NCBI GenBank assembly: GCA_028622995.1
Contig: JAJQJQ010000043.1
Coordinates: 1,240,001-1,304,000, forward strand
Length of the DNA stretch: 64,000 nucleotides
Direction of reading: 5' to 3'
DNA from: Panagrolaimus kolymaensis
Lineage: Eukaryota > Nematoda > Chromadorea > Rhabditida > Panagrolaimidae
Under the pieces are notes generated by a model that saw nothing but the letters and a program-made list of their open reading frames with translations, searched no databases and had not been told where the DNA came from. Made by a program: the position numbers and the translations under genes. Of this stretch, positions 25,701-39,393 are shown piece by piece. Each line of letters opens with the position of its first letter. The first letter of the stretch is position 1.

Positions 25701-26815
25701 TTAATTTGCAAATGAGCTCTTAAAACTGAACCTGTTTCTTCATACAGGAAGAAAATAAAAATATTTTGTTTAAGTTTATAGGTTCATTTTTAATTAACTG
25801 ATATACTTTTTACTTGGATGTAAAAAACTGTGGATTATGTCATAATTTTGAACTGCCCAGTGGCTTAAATTTTTTTTTCAAAAGCCCAATCGCTATTTTA
25901 TTCTTCAAAGAAATAAATAATGGAAATTTAAGAAAGAATAAAACTTGACATTTTTATGGATGATGAAAACAATAAATTTTAAACTGTAATTCGTTGTATA
26001 AAATAAAGGAGGAAAACTTACTTCGAATCAAGTCCATTGTTGTTATTATTATTTAACCCTGAAGAAGCTGTTGTGGAAGATGAAGGTATCGTAGTGGTAT
26101 TGCTATTATGACTGCTACTATTTCCCGCTGCTGATGCCGCAAGTGCGGAAGCAAATGCTGCATTTACAGCATTAAACATATTTTCTAAAAAAAAAACTGG
26201 AATTGATTTGCTATCTTCTCATGAATTTTAAAACTGTTAATAAAAAAGTTTGGATCGAAAAATCACGAAAATACAACCAATTTTTTAGACAAACAAAAAA
26301 TAAGAAAAAAATTCTAAAAACTGCAATAATAATTTTAAATTATTTTTGGTAAACTGAGTTTCCCAAGAATCAGAAGAAAACCGAGTTAAAGCTAACAAAA
26401 ATATTCAGAGAAAAAAACTGAGAAAAATTTGGCGTGACTTATAAATATAAAAGAAAACTGTATTATTTAAATTTATTTGTTTCGCCATTTATAAACTTTT
26501 TTAAAATAACTGAGCATTTCCGAAAATGTATGCGAATAACTGATGTAATAATTTTAATTTATATGTGTGTAAACCCTGACAAAACTTATTCATCAGCAAT
26601 GGATGGTTTCTCACTCAATAAAAAAAAATGTCCCAAAGTTTACTTCATACTTCCATTTTAGATATATAAAAAAACTGTCCAGGATTTTATTCCAAGAAAA
26701 AAATGAAAAATTAAAAGATTTAAAATTTTATATTTTTTGTTTTCGGTTTATTATTAAACTTTTAACTGAAAATATATTGAAAAAAATATGATACTAACTT
26801 TTTTTTGAATAAAAC
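18420..26815 (+). repeat. AACTG motif block 3, spanning the homeobox gene antisense
   Basis: Copies of AACTG on the + strand fill the 3' flank and all four large introns of the homeobox gene, which is transcribed from the - strand. The signal is therefore antisense to its host here, while it is sense in the receptor gene. Copies are missing from the coding exons apart from isolated chance matches (one near 22749). The block ends about 0.6 kb beyond the start codon of the homeobox gene. Confidence 0.8.
19723..26179 (-). CDS. NK2-class homeodomain transcription factor
   Basis: Five exons: 26022-26179, 24249-24343, 22552-22867, 21093-21321, 19723-20019 (1095 nt including stop, 364 residues). 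The product is a nuclear DNA-binding regulator. The homeodomain is split by the intron after KIWFQ. It begins [20 protein letters not shown], includes [20 protein letters not shown] and continues NHRYKTKK. Tyr at homeodomain position 54 (the Y of NHRYK) is the hallmark of the NK2 class, which binds CAAGTG-type sites. The N-terminal half has Ala-, Asn- and Gly-rich low-complexity tracts and an acidic stretch (MEMEEEG) before the basic arm. The C terminus is Ala/Ser/Asn-rich and ends YYNAWPGWS. Likely relatives are nematode ceh-22, ceh-24 and ceh-27; I cannot choose between them. Introns are 1.1-1.7 kb and loaded with antisense AACTG. Confidence 0.93.
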
Positions 26816-28241
26816 TGTGTTTGGATAATCTTTACCATTTTATTTTTTATCACCTAATTAATTTATTTATCCCAAGTTTTTTTTTGTCAAGGAAAACTCA
26901 TGAAAATTACGAGTATCGGCAATCATTTCCAAGTACCTATCAATTTTAAGTTTAATAAAAATACTTAATAATAACAAACAAAAACATCTCAAGTTTCAAA
27001 AAGGTTCTCGACTTTCATTCATGCCTTTGAGAGTTTTCTCTCGTTGAAACTCTCCAACTTCAGATCTCTCTTTCTCTCTCAAAGGTGAAGAAGATGTTGT
27101 TGCTAATGTTGTTGGATGGATGATTACCACTTTTAATGAAGTTAAGTAAGTCTTCAACATCGTCGTCGTCGGCTTCTTATCTCCTCTACAAATGAATGAA
27201 TAATGAATCTCCAAAATGACACTTCCTTGAAGAGTCACTCACCCTCTACCTTTACTTCCCCTCATTAACTATCTAACTAACTAACTAACCTAAGCAGGCA
27301 CTTTAACTTAAGTCTTAAGTTTCTTTCTTCTTCCTTCTCATCTTTAAAACACTCCATATACATGAAGAAGAAGAGAGAGAACCTATCAGTTAGTAGTAGT
27401 AGTGATGTTCACGATCTTGAAATTTTAAAAAAAAAGTGAAAACGGAAAATGGATGGAAGAAAGAAATAAAAAAAAGACGTGTTCAAACACACAACAAAAA
27501 CAATTAACAAACTAAGTCTCTCTCTTGATTATTTTTGATGGCATACTTGAGTGCCACCACTCACTCATTCACTACCTTCCATCCATCCAGATAATACTAT
27601 ATAAAAGAATCATCGAAGAATCACTCCTACTTTTTTATTTTATTTTAGTCATTCAAAAAAAAAAGTAAGTGAAAAAATTGAAATATTTGTTTCGAAAAGC
27701 TACAAAAAAAGAAAGAAAGATGATTTTGAAGGAGGGATCTCAAAGTTTTCATTTTGCTCATTCATTCATTCGTTTGTTGCTTCTTAAAGTGTTTCATAGT
27801 AGCACACGATGGATGGATGAAAAGAATAAAAGCAAGCTAACGATAAAGGGTAAAAAAGAAAACTAAAGAGTTAAAACGCACTTAAGTGGGTAAATCTACT
27901 TTTAAATTATTTGTTACTGTTAACATTGCTCTTGAAAAAATATATAAGTATACGAAGAAGAAGAAAAAAAAGAGGGAAGGTAGGAAAATGAAAATAAAAA
28001 TTTTTTTCTCTGTTTTCTGTAAGTTTTTAAACTTAAGAAAAAAAGAAAGATAGATATATAGTGAAACAATAATAAAGGGAAGCAACAACAACTAGCTTGT
28101 TGCTTCTTTACGAAGGATAGAAAAAAAAGAATGGAAAGTAAAAAAATGAAGATGATGACACTTGAGCGGAGGATCAAGTGGATTCATCAATAAGCAAGCA
28201 AGCAAAGAAGCAAAGGAATGGAAAGGAAAAAATATAAAAAA
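26816..28241. promoter_or_regulatory. Motif-free region upstream of the homeobox gene
   Basis: No AACTG occurs in about 1.4 kb, although both neighbours are dense in it. The composition is more mixed than the surroundings: a GA/CT-rich patch at 27000-27120, tandem TAACTAAC repeats near 27265-27290, and CATCCATC/GATGGATG runs near 27580 and 27810. It lies 0.6-2 kb upstream of the homeobox start codon and is a good candidate for its promoter and 5' UTR. No coding exon can be supported. Confidence 0.4.
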
Positions 28242-29343
28242 ACTGTAGAAAAAGAAAGATGAAGCTTTTTTCTTTCTTTTTCATTTTTGTTAGCAGAGAA
28301 ATAAGAAAAGAAAAATGGAGGCGGATCATTGGAAAAAACTGATGATAGATTTTTATTGGTTGGATTTTTTTAACTGATGGTGATGGAGTTGGGGATTGTT
28401 GGGGTTCAAGAAAACTGAGTATCTATTTTACATGGTTATGATTTTTTAAATTTAATTAAACTGCGATTCACGATACCTATATCGAAGGCTATTAAAAAAC
28501 TGTCTTGAAACTCCCCATTTTTCGTTGTGGGTTATGGGCATTAAGAAGTAATATTTTTTCAATTAAAAAAAACTGTTTCCGTTGTTTTTATATTTTTAAA
28601 ATTTTTATTAAATTCTATTTATTAAACTGAATTAATAAAAAATTAAACTTTTATGTTTTTTTAAAACTGAATTTGTAATTATGGAATGGCACTACTTAAA
28701 CCTTGAAAAAAAAGGTTATTTTCTTAAAATAAAAAACTGTTCGAGAGTATGTTACCTTGAAATTATTTAAAATCTTTTGATAAAATTTAAGGCAATGAGC
28801 TCTTCGAATTTTGAATATTTTTCATTTTTTAACTGTTTTACATAAAAAATATATAAATTAATGAAGATATTTAAAACTGTTTACAACCTTTTTGTTTGTT
28901 TTTCGAGGAAAGCCCTTTCCTAATCGTAAAAATAAACTGTATCGAAATTTTGATCATGAAAACTTTCGAGATAATTTCATTAAAAAAAACTGTTCCATAT
29001 TTATGCCACCGATTAAACCATCACTATTATTACATAAAATTTAACTGAGTCGATTCAAAATAAATATCTTTTAAAAACATTATTAATGTTATTTTTAAAC
29101 TGTAATTTAAAACGGTGCTTCGTTCTCGTTAAAATATGCCCAGAATTGGTCAAGGGTTTTTTTTTTAATTTCTTGAAATATAAATGAAATCTTTTTAATA
29201 ATACTGTATAAGATATTTAACTGTGCCATAAAGTTTCGTTTTAACTTTGAAACTATAAATAATAATAAAAATTCGCCTAAAAAAACTGCGCAACTATAAA
29301 ATTTCATAATTTTATACCATTTTTTATTTCCTTCATTTTTTTA

Positions 29344-29607
29344 AATCCAATGTAATCTACTTGCATCGAGAAAAAAAAACATTGTTTTCTTGCCCTTTCT
29401 TGACCGAGGCTTTTTTCAACTTAATCGAAACTGAATATTCGCATAATTTTTTTGGTTTAGCTGCCTCACCTTTTTTTTCTTTGCTCGTTTGTTTGCAAAC
29501 AATATTCTCCGTTGCAATTTGGGATCGTATTCTCCCTCGAATTTTTTTGCTTGCTTCTCTCCTTTTTTTATTATTCTTTCGCATTTTTTCACTGTCTTCT
29601 TTTTTTT
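29344..29607 (-). repeat. Duplicated block, copy A, with a Lys-rich reading frame on the - strand
   Basis: This segment and 31119-31381 are nearly identical. Internal substitutions noted by eye are three (near 29404, 29452 and 29522). The - strand reading frame through both copies includes EDSEKMRKNNKKRREASKK and KKLCEYSVSIKLKKASVKK. All three substitutions are synonymous in that frame (Ser, Ala or Ser, and Pro codons differ only at third positions). This suggests a former or present coding exon of about 80 residues. In copy A the frame runs to SRCK and a stop. I do not recognise the protein, and the flanking sequence differs between the copies. Confidence 0.55.
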
Positions 29608-31118
29608 TCATATTCTTTCTTTGTAGCAAAAAAACAAATGCCCGACCCGAAGAATTTTGATGATCAAAGCGCGCCAAAAAGAAAACTTTGATGTTTTTAT
29701 CCGAAAAAGGTGCTTCCCTTTTTTCAGCGGCACATTTCAAAGAAAAATGCTTGCTAGGCGGCCTTAAAAGTTTACCCTTTTTATTATTTGAAACCGATAT
29801 GGTTTTTATTTGCTTATGACTTTTAATGAACTTCTTTTTTCGCGCGAAATAAATAAAGACGAGTAATTAATTAATTAAGATCAAGAAAAAGCCTTTTATT
29901 TGTCGGTGATTTATTATTTAAAAAAATATTTGGGGGAAAGAAATAACTGTTTATTGAACGGATAAAATTTCATGAAACTTCAAATATTAGTGAAATTTTA
30001 AACTGACATGTACGAGAATGACATTCCAAAATATCTGTGTAAACTTCTTTTATTTTGACAAATTTTTTCTTTGTCGAGATTTCCCAAAACACTAATAAAT
30101 TTAACTGTTGTACAAAAGATAGCAAAATTAGGGACAAAAAAATATAACTGTAGCATAGTTTAAATATTTTTTTTATAAAAAACTGACTTTGTTTTGTTAA
30201 TTACCAGCATAAAAACATTGTTAAAAAACTGCAGGCTCTTGTTATGCAAAAATATTGAGGGAAGATTTGGAAATAATATAGCTTGATTCCCATTTTTTGG
30301 TGGGAATAAAAAATTTTGATTTCATTTACTTAAAAAAAACTGTAATCGAAATGAATAAATTTATCCATCCGATTGCCTCTTTTTAATTAAAGCAGATAAA
30401 AAGACTTATTTTTTTAAAGTTATTTTCTTTTGACTTTGTTGAACAAAAAAAATTTTGGATAAAAATAACTGAGTACTGAGATCGTTATTATTTATTTTTT
30501 TTATAAACTGAGTTACATTTTTAATTCTTGGAGCATAAAAATTTTATTAAAAGTATAAAAAAAATTATAAACTGCGGCGTAAGTTTAAAACAATTAACTT
30601 TGTGTTGATGTATTTCGAATTAAAACAATAATAGGAAAGATAAAACTGAAGTCCGCAAAATTTATTTGTAAAAAAACTGTATTCTTATTAATAGTTTCAT
30701 CAATCAAAAAACGAAAAGCGCAACAAACCATCAATCATGAATTTTTAAATATTTTTGAATAAAACTGGGTTTCCAATTTTCAAGGAGTCAATTAAAAAAA
30801 AGCAAAACTTAGCTTTACATTAAATAAATTAAAGATTAAAACTGTCACCTTGAAATGGACACTTGTGTTTGTCATCTCATTTAATTGAATTACCACAAAA
30901 TGAATTTCCAGTGAAAAAAAAATCTTCGCGTTCGAAATCAGCAATAAAAAAAATTCTTTTTAGAAATAAAAAATTAACTGCAATACAAAGGAATAAGTTT
31001 ATGAGTTTTTATTAAGAAAAGATTAAAATATAATTTGTTTCATATTTCTTTTATTTTATTATTAACTGTGACAACATCTTTTTTATTGTTGTTATCCCAG
31101 CTTATTTCAGCTTTCTTT

Positions 31119-31381
31119 AATCCAATGTAACCTACTTGCATCGAAAAAAAAAACATTGTTTTCTTGCCCTTTCTTGACTGAGGCTTTTTTCAACTTAATC
31201 GAAACTGAATATTCGCATAATTTTTTGGGTTTAGCTGCCTCACCTTTTTTTTCTTTGCTCGTTTGTTTGCAAACAATATTCTCCGTTGCAATTTGAGATC
31301 GTATTCTCCCTCGAATTTTTTTGCTTGCTTCTCTCCTTTTTTTATTATTCTTTCGCATTTTTTCACTGTCTTCTTTTTTTT
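31119..31381 (-). repeat. Duplicated block, copy B
   Basis: Second copy of the block at 29344-29607, in the same orientation and 1.8 kb away. The shared peptide is identical up to ENNVFF. A one-base difference in an A-run near 31146 then shifts the frame, so the C-terminal tail differs (ending HWIKES). The flanks are unrelated to copy A, so the duplication is limited to this segment. Confidence 0.6.
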
Positions 31382-32186
31382 GAAGCTTTTCTTTTTTTCT
31401 TTTTCTATTTACTTTTTCAATGAATATCAAAGTATTAAATCCCTGATTTGAAAAGCATAACAATTTTTAAAGTTTTTTTTATTAACTGTAGACGATTTCT
31501 TATTTGTGTAGTGGAATGCTTTAGTGGCCAATTAAAATAATTATAAAAAAAAATTATTTTTTCATACAAAAAACTTTTGGAAATTTTCCTTATAATCAAA
31601 TTATTTATTTATTTTAACTGTCAGCACCAAAAAAATTGTTTGTTTTTTTCCATTTAAACTGTAACAAGTTGTTTCGGAAAGAAAAGAAAACGCCTGTATT
31701 TAAAATGTAAATTCAAATGCATAGCAATAAAAACTGAAGCATAAAGATTTCAATGAATAAAATTATTTTTAGCACCACAACAAAAAAAAAGATTGCAAAA
31801 CTGAAATCCAATAGATAATGGCAAAAAAAAATTATTAAAGTAACTAAGAAAAAATATTTTTAACTTTTCAAACGAAATGTCTCATAAATTTATTCGAATT
31901 AATTAATAATTTTAATAAAAAGAAGTTTGAATTCAAAAATGCAAACTTGAAAATTAATTTTAAAAAAAATTGTAAACTGTATCAACAGCGCTTTAAATAA
32001 CAAAATAAAACTTTTTATTAAGAAATTCGAATGAATAAAATAATAAACAAAAAATAAAATTGCCAAATTCCAGAAGTATCGTCGAACCCGATTAAAAAAT
32101 AAAATAAATAAATACTAAACGTTTCTAGCATATAAAAAAATGCTTTTTTTAAATCAACCAAAAAACAAAAAACAGAACTTCGACCT

Positions 32187-35100
32187 TTAACTCAAATTAG
32201 TTGACGACGACCTGGACCTTGAAATATTTGCAAACATTTCAGGTGGACCTTTTCGATGAATTACTCCATCAGACATTTCAATAATGGTATCAAAATTTTT
32301 TAGCCCACTCAATCGATGCATAATAGAAATTACGGTGGTTGTGGGTAAAGTGTGTCGAAGTAAATTATTTAAAATTATATGAGTTTTTTCATCCAAATGT
32401 GCAGTGGCTTCATCGATGAGAACTATTTTGGGTTTGGATAAAATTAAACGGCAAAGGGAAATAATTTGTTTTTCACCAAATGAAAAGTTTGCTCCACCTT
32501 CAGCTATTTCAGCATCCAATCCTCCAACTCGAGCAAGCCAATCACCTATAAAAAAGGTATGTAATATAAATTTTCGTGGCGAAAGCAAAAAAAAAAGTCG
32601 TGATAAGAGAAAGAATAAAATTAAGATTCGTTTCGAGAATATTAAAAAAAATTTTCTTACCCAATCCAGCTTTATTAATAATATCCAAAATTTCTGCATC
32701 AGAAATCACACAGTTTACACAAAAATTCTCCCGGACTGTTCCACTAAATATGAATGGACTTTGAGTAACTATTCCAAAAATGGATCGAACTGCTTTAAGT
32801 TCAAGTTTTCCAAGATCGATGGTGGAATCAATAAATATTTTTCCTGTTTCAATTGGATGAGCTCGAAGAAGGGCCTAAAAAATAAATTAAATTATTATTA
32901 TTTTCTTAATTTTTTTGAAGAAAAAAAAATTATTTACTTGAAAAATTGAACTTTTTCCAGCACCTGTTCGACCAATGATTGCAACTCGTTGCCCTGCATC
33001 AATGGTGAATGAAACATTTTTTAATGCCCATGGAAGTCCTGGGCCATATCGTAAGCTAACGGAAGCGAAGCTAATTTCTCCATTGATTCGGCGACAATAC
33101 TAAAAATTAAATTATTAAATTTTAATAAAAGTAATTAATTCAAAGATGAAAGAAAGAAAGCCACATTTCAAAAATACATTTTCTATATTTTTAGTTTTGA
33201 TATACGAATTTTAAAAAAGAAAGAAAGAAAAATAGGATTATTGGTTTTCGATTAAAAAAATCGTAAAAAAAAGTGTCATTTTAGTAATTCTGTAAACTTA
33301 AAAATTTATTTTAGAATTTTTAGCAATTTTAAATTTTAAATCTTTATAACAAAATTTTTCATTAAAATAGCTAGCGAGTAGATAAAAGAATACCCCAATA
33401 AAAAAAAAAAATCCGAATTTTTAAGCTGCAAAAAAAGTCTTGAAAAAAAACATGGAAAAAAGCTTTTCACCTTTTTTGCATTCGCTTCGATACCGAAAAA
33501 TGATTCTTTATGTTCTGAGATAACAAAATTCCTAAAATCATTTCGAGACTCAATCAAATTTTTTAACTATTGTTTCAAAACAAAAAAATGGCGTTAAAAA
33601 ATGGAGGCTCTTCTTTAAAAAAGTTTTAACTTAAAACTTACCAAAAATTTATCTACATCTTCTTGTTGGACATTGGTATCTTCCAATGGGACATCTTCAA
33701 TATAATCTGAAACCCTTTCAACTGCAACTAATTCTTTTTCAGTATCAATAAAAGAACAAAGTAACGAATTTAATAAATTATTCATGGATAATGCATAAGT
33801 AATCGCCAAACCAATAAGTCCAGTTTCAACATAATGTAAACGAATTTCTATTACAGACATAAATGCAATAAGCGAAATCATAACCACTCCCAAAAGTTGT
33901 AATCGAACTGAAAGCCATTGTGAAGCAGCAAGGGATGAAAATTGAGCAGTTAAATTTGCACCTAATTTTTCATGCAATATATTTGTAAATCTTTCCACGA
34001 ATCTATGAGCACGAATTGTTACTAATCCAGTTACGGTATCGGTAATGTGGCTATATAGGGGTGAAAGAGATAATGATGTCAAGCGTTTAACTTCGCAAGT
34101 TGTAAATCGGTAATATCGCTGAAAAAAAATTATTAACAAATTAATTGTAATCGTCATAGAATGAAAATAATTTCCCTTTTAGGTCCCAACAAGAAAATAT
34201 AATTTAAATCAAAGCTTGCCACGATTTGTCAAATTTTCGTTGAGAGATGACGACAATGTCAAATCAAAAAAAAACTTACTTGAATAAAATAATAAACAAT
34301 AAAAAGTGCAATAATGAATGGAATTAAAAATGGCAAAGCCACTGATGTAATAACTAATGCACCAATTAAATTTACTAAGGATGCAAGGCAAATGTTTAAT
34401 TGAAATGGAAGGGAATCATCAATGGTATAAATATCCGAGCACAGACGATTGACTACTCGACCCCATGGAGTTTCATCCCACCATGATATTTTGGACTAAA
34501 AAAATAAAAAATATGGATTCATTTGGATTAAATTGGACAAAAGAAAAATGGTTAAAAACAAAAGAAAAAAGCAGACGATTCAAATTTTTTTTGAAAAACA
34601 AGAAAAATATTCGTTGTTATTTTTTTCTTTCTTTCTTTTTTAAATAAAAAAGCATTAAGAAAATTTGGAAATTATTTTGAAACTTAAAAATAGCGCAAAG
34701 CTCTAATCTTAAAAATTTGTTGAGTTCTATTATTCAAATAGAAAAAATCTAATCAATGATGATACAATTTTTTCCTAACAAAAACAAATTATAAAATTCG
34801 AAAATTTACATTTTCTTAAAGATTTTTTTAGGCATTTTTAATAATTTTAAAAAGTGTCATAAAAAGAAACTTACATTCAAAACAACATTGAGTAATCGTT
34901 TATGCAATTTTCTCGCTGAAACAATTCCACCATATGCAAATAAAAATGCTCGAACTAATGTAATCAAAGTATTAATAGCGGCAAGAATAACATAAACCAT
35001 TAAAAAATATTTAGTTTTTTCCCATTCTTCATCTTTTAATGGAATGGATTTTCTTTGTCCCAAAGGAAAATATAAATCTTTTTCTATTACTGAATTCCAT

Positions 35101-38100
35101 TTCGTTGTGAAATTATCGCCCCCATTGGTTGTGGAATTCACGGTCCATTTACTTAACCAAGCATCAGATAAATTTTTAGATACTTGCATAATAATTATTG
35201 AAAATCCTATTGCAAATGAAAGAAAATAACCCGTGGCTCGAAGATACGACCAATATATTCCAAGTTTAACGGTGCCTGCTCGAGATTCCTCTTCACAAAT
35301 TTCCATGGGTTCAGAGGAATCAAAAATAATTGGATTTTCACTTGTATAAATCATTGTCTTTGAAATTTTTTCTTCCATCGTCGAAGAATTATTTGTTGTT
35401 GTTATTGGAGTTAAAAATGGTTTAGCTTCAATGGATTCCAAAACTTCAGCGGGTAAACCAGTTTTAACAATATTTCCAAATGAATTAATACAAATTAATT
35501 CATCCACATAATTTAAATATTCTGTATGATGCGTAGCAATAATAACTAATTTTCCTCGTTGTTTTAATAATTTTTCTATACAATTTTCCCAAATATATTT
35601 TCCAACTTTTACATCCAAAGAGGAAAAGGGGTCATCGAGGAGATAGACATCGGAGTCCTAAAATAAAAGTTTAATATTATAATTTCCATTAATACCGATT
35701 TGAAGGGTTTAATAAAAAGAGTAATTGCGGAGTTTTTTTTTATTGAAAAAAGCTTCAAAAAAAATTTCTTATTTAAAAATATTCTTCTAATTAATTAAAG
35801 TAAATTCAAATTTTGTAATTTTTTTACACTAAAATAGCTTTTAAAAAATACGTTGTTTAATTTATGAAAGAAAATTTATGAAAAATTATTTATTTCAAAT
35901 TAAAATAATTTTCCAAATTTTTTACTTTTTTTCTTAAAATTTTGTAAATTTCTTAAAATCGTAAAATTTATCAAAAGAAGAAGTTTTAAAAATTGGGGAA
36001 AAGAATAAAGCGTTTTTAATTATAAAAATGAATTCTCAATTTCCCTGAAATTTATTCATTTTTCTTTTTTTTAAAAATCAACGAAGAATAAATGCAAATT
36101 CTTTAATCAAAATTTTTTGACGATGTTTTTATCGACTCAAAAATTGCTATCAAACATAAAAAAAAAGTCAGCCTTACCTGATACAGAGCTCTAGCTAAAG
36201 CCAATCGAGCTCTTTGCCCTCCACTTAATGTAGTTCCATCATCCCCAATTAAATATTCATCTTTATTAGGCATTTTTTCAATATCATGATCCAATGCGGT
36301 GGCACGAATAACAGCATTATATAAATTTGCTTGAAATGGACTTCCACATAAAATATTTTCTTTTACACTTCCTCGACGCAACCAACATTCATGCCCGACA
36401 TAAGCGAAACCTTCATTGATGCATCTTTGTGGAATTCGAATGGAACCTCGCTCAAGTAAAGAAGTGGAATCAGCTCCATCATCTATTTCGGTTTCACCCA
36501 AAATTCCAAGAAGTAAAGTGGATTTTCCGGAACCCACAGGGCCAATGACACCGATTATTGAACCCTAAAATATTTTCAAAAAAATTGATAGTTTTGAAAT
36601 CAAAATAAAAATCTAATTTTTTTATGCAAATTTTGCAGACACAAAATTTTTAAAAATTAATAAAAAAAAATTTGGACGTTTTGAAACTTCATAAAAAAAA
36701 TTTGCTTATTTTTAAGAACTTTTTCAAATAAATTTTTGTTTAAAAAATTAATCCACCAAAAAAGTTTGTTTTATAATTTAGAAAGCGAATCCGAAACTAT
36801 AAAATCCAAAAACTACAATAAAAAAAATTGCTTCTAACCTGAGTTCCAGTAATTTGAACATCTTTAACGCTAACGCTTGAATTATCACACCAGCTGAAAG
36901 TACTTTTTTCAATTTCCAACATTTTTCCTTCACCTTCTATCAAAGCATAAAGACCATGCATATCAATATTTTTGAGATCAAAAAATCCTTTAAATCTTTT
37001 TACTGAAACATATGCTTCCACCAAAGCAAGTAAAACCCATGGAAGGGCATTGAGAGGCATAATTAAAATATTGATTAAAGAGAGACTTGTAAAAACCTAA
37101 ACAAAAATTAACATTTAAAATTTCGAAGTTTTTCGAAGAAAAAAATGAAACTAACTTTTGCGGCTGTGAGTTTTTCATGCATCACTACAGTATACGTGCT
37201 TAAAATGGCAATGGTAATTAAAACGGGTGCGGAAGCCCATAAATATACGCATACAGCATCCAAATATTTTCTTCTAGATAAATATTTTAGTTCTTTTGCA
37301 CGAATACGTTCGATACGATTTTCAAAAAATTTTTCCCAATTTGAAAGTTTCACCGTTCGAATGGCTCTCATGGTTTCGGTAATTAACTAAAAAAATAATA
37401 CAAATTACAAAATCTAAAAATAATAAATTTAAGGAATAAATATGCAAATTATTTTGTTTTCAAAAAACTATAAAAAATTAATTTTGGGGGTAAACATGTA
37501 AATTTTTTAGATAAAAAACATAAAAAAATTTTGAAAAAATATGCAAATTTTTTGGCAACAGAACTTACTCGCATTCTTTGATCTTTGTATGCCATCATTT
37601 TCCCAGACATTGAACCAATTTTAAAAGTAATCCATAAATTTAATGGAACCATTAATAAAGCTGCTCCAAAACCAGATAAAAATGCTAATCCCACTTCTCG
37701 ATATAATAAATACAAAGCAACCATAAGTTTGAAGATTAAACTCCAAAGCGCATGAAAGCTATTAAAAAAATTAACAATTCTATCAACATCGGTGGACATA
37801 AAATTTATTAATTGACCAGATGAAAATTTAGCTAAACGACAAATTGGAACTTCCAATAATTTATCGTAAAGGGAAAGAACGGTGGCACATCGAACTCGAA
37901 GGGATACTTTATTGACGTAGAAATTGAAATTAAAATCGCAGAGAGCTGAAAAGAATGAAGTCACCATCATGAGAGTAGCAAAATAATAGCCATTCGCCTG
38001 GAAGAAAAAAAAGAAGGGATTATTAAGGAGGTTTGGAAATGGTCAAACTAGGCATCGACGAGACTAAATAAAAAAACTTACATTTTGATCGCCATCTTCT

Positions 38101-39393
38101 AATTCGGTGACAAGATAATGAAGTAATATAGGACCAGCAAAGGATAAACAATCTCCGGATAATCTTAATATTCCCAAAGCTAAATATTGAAATCCAAAAG
38201 CATGAAATAAACTTTTCGGCAACGAAAATGGTGAAGCATCCGTATAAAAGCTTGGTGCAGCTTCAACAAATTGCTGTTCAATTGTATCCACTTTTAAACT
38301 AGGCGGCAATGGAAATAAATCATCAATGGTTTTAAGTTTGCCATCATAACCTTTTTTTATTAATGGATTTACCCAACAAAAGAATAATTTTGAAAATATA
38401 TTTGCATCTTCATCCCCGCTCGAAATTAATGGAACCTCATCTTCTTCTTGAAGGTGTTGGAAAGCGTTTAGATCTCTAAAAAATAATTATTCTTCTCATT
38501 ATCGTCTGCTTTTTTTTTATTAGTTTATAATATTTTTTAAAATTTTTTTTTCAAACCTCGCAATTTTCCATTCAATAATATTAAAAACATAATTTAAAAT
38601 ATGTGAAACATCGATAATTAAAAGCAAATATGTTCGAGGATCATAAAATCCATAAACGAGCCATCGCAAAACGGTAATCATAAAAAATGATTTGGAAGTT
38701 ATACTGTAAGTTATATTTAACCATAATGGTCGAGTCCATCTATAAAAAAAGCTATTTTAGTAATTTTCTTAAGTAAAAATGCTTACAAATTATTTTGAAT
38801 TGAATTAATCCATACTAAACTATATGCAAACCATGCAGTTGCCAAAATGCAATATTCTATAATAAATACATCTCGAGTTTTATATGGACTTATATAAGTT
38901 AAACCAATAATCACGAATAAAACAATGGATGAAATAAGAGCGGTGAAAATTTTAAAGCAAACTATTAATCGAATTGCTTTAGTTGGATGTGGCGTGGCAC
39001 GACGCTGAAAAAGAAAGAAAAATATATGTTTCAAGTTTAAAAAAAAGAAGCAAAGGCATTCATGAATCATGAAAGAATGGTTTTAGAGTAATTTTTTTAT
39101 ATATATTTTCAAAAATTTCTCTATATTTTCTAGTTTCCCAAACCAAGAAAAAATCCCAGAAAAAAAAATGAAGTGAAGCAACTACTAACCAATCCAAAAA
39201 CATGTATGATGCTAAGCAACAATAAAATGCATTGTTCAAAAGTAATAAATGCAAATTCTCCGCAAGGCGTTAAAGTTTTCCATTTACCATGATAAACATA
39301 TTTAGAGAAAAAATTTGTTCCACTTTGATTAAATCCACAAAATTCTGTTAAATCATCAGGTGTTGAATCGAATAACAATATGTTATTATCCAT
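32187..39393 (-). CDS. ABCC10: ABCC-subfamily ABC transporter, ABCC10/MRP7-like
   Basis: Fourteen exons: 39190-39393, 38787-39004, 38557-38739, 38082-38475, 37569-37997, 37156-37386, 36839-37096, 36178-36564, 34875-35657, 34280-34495, 33642-34118, 32938-33099, 32661-32874, 32187-32545 (1504 residues; human ABCC10 has about 1490). It should be an ATP-driven exporter of amphipathic conjugates and drugs, with an N-terminal TMD0, two membrane domains and two nucleotide-binding domains. NBD1: Walker A GPVGSGKST, signature LSGGQRARLALARAL, Walker B VYLLDDP with Asp in place of the catalytic Glu, normal for ABCC. NBD2: Walker A GRTGAGKSS, Walker B IVLIDEATAHLD, H-loop MHRLS. The NBD2 signature reads FSFGEKQ instead of LSxGQ. 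ABCC10-specific matches include YLDAVCVYLWASAPVLITI and SLSLSPLYSHITDTVTGL. Introns carry no AACTG motif. Confidence 0.95.

Larger units (their letters stand above)
28242..31980 (+). repeat. AACTG motif block 4 (intergenic)
   Basis: The + strand AACTG pattern resumes at about 28245 and ends near 31975, about 200 bp before the ABCC10-like stop codon. Within it lie the two copies of a 264-bp duplicated block. No other exon is supported. Confidence 0.7.

Noticed and set aside
29357..29740. Full-length 127-codon Lys-rich - strand frame as a gene by itself
   Set aside because: Only the part shared with the second copy (29344-29607) shows evidence of constraint. The N-terminal extension differs between copies, so a complete single-exon gene is not supported.
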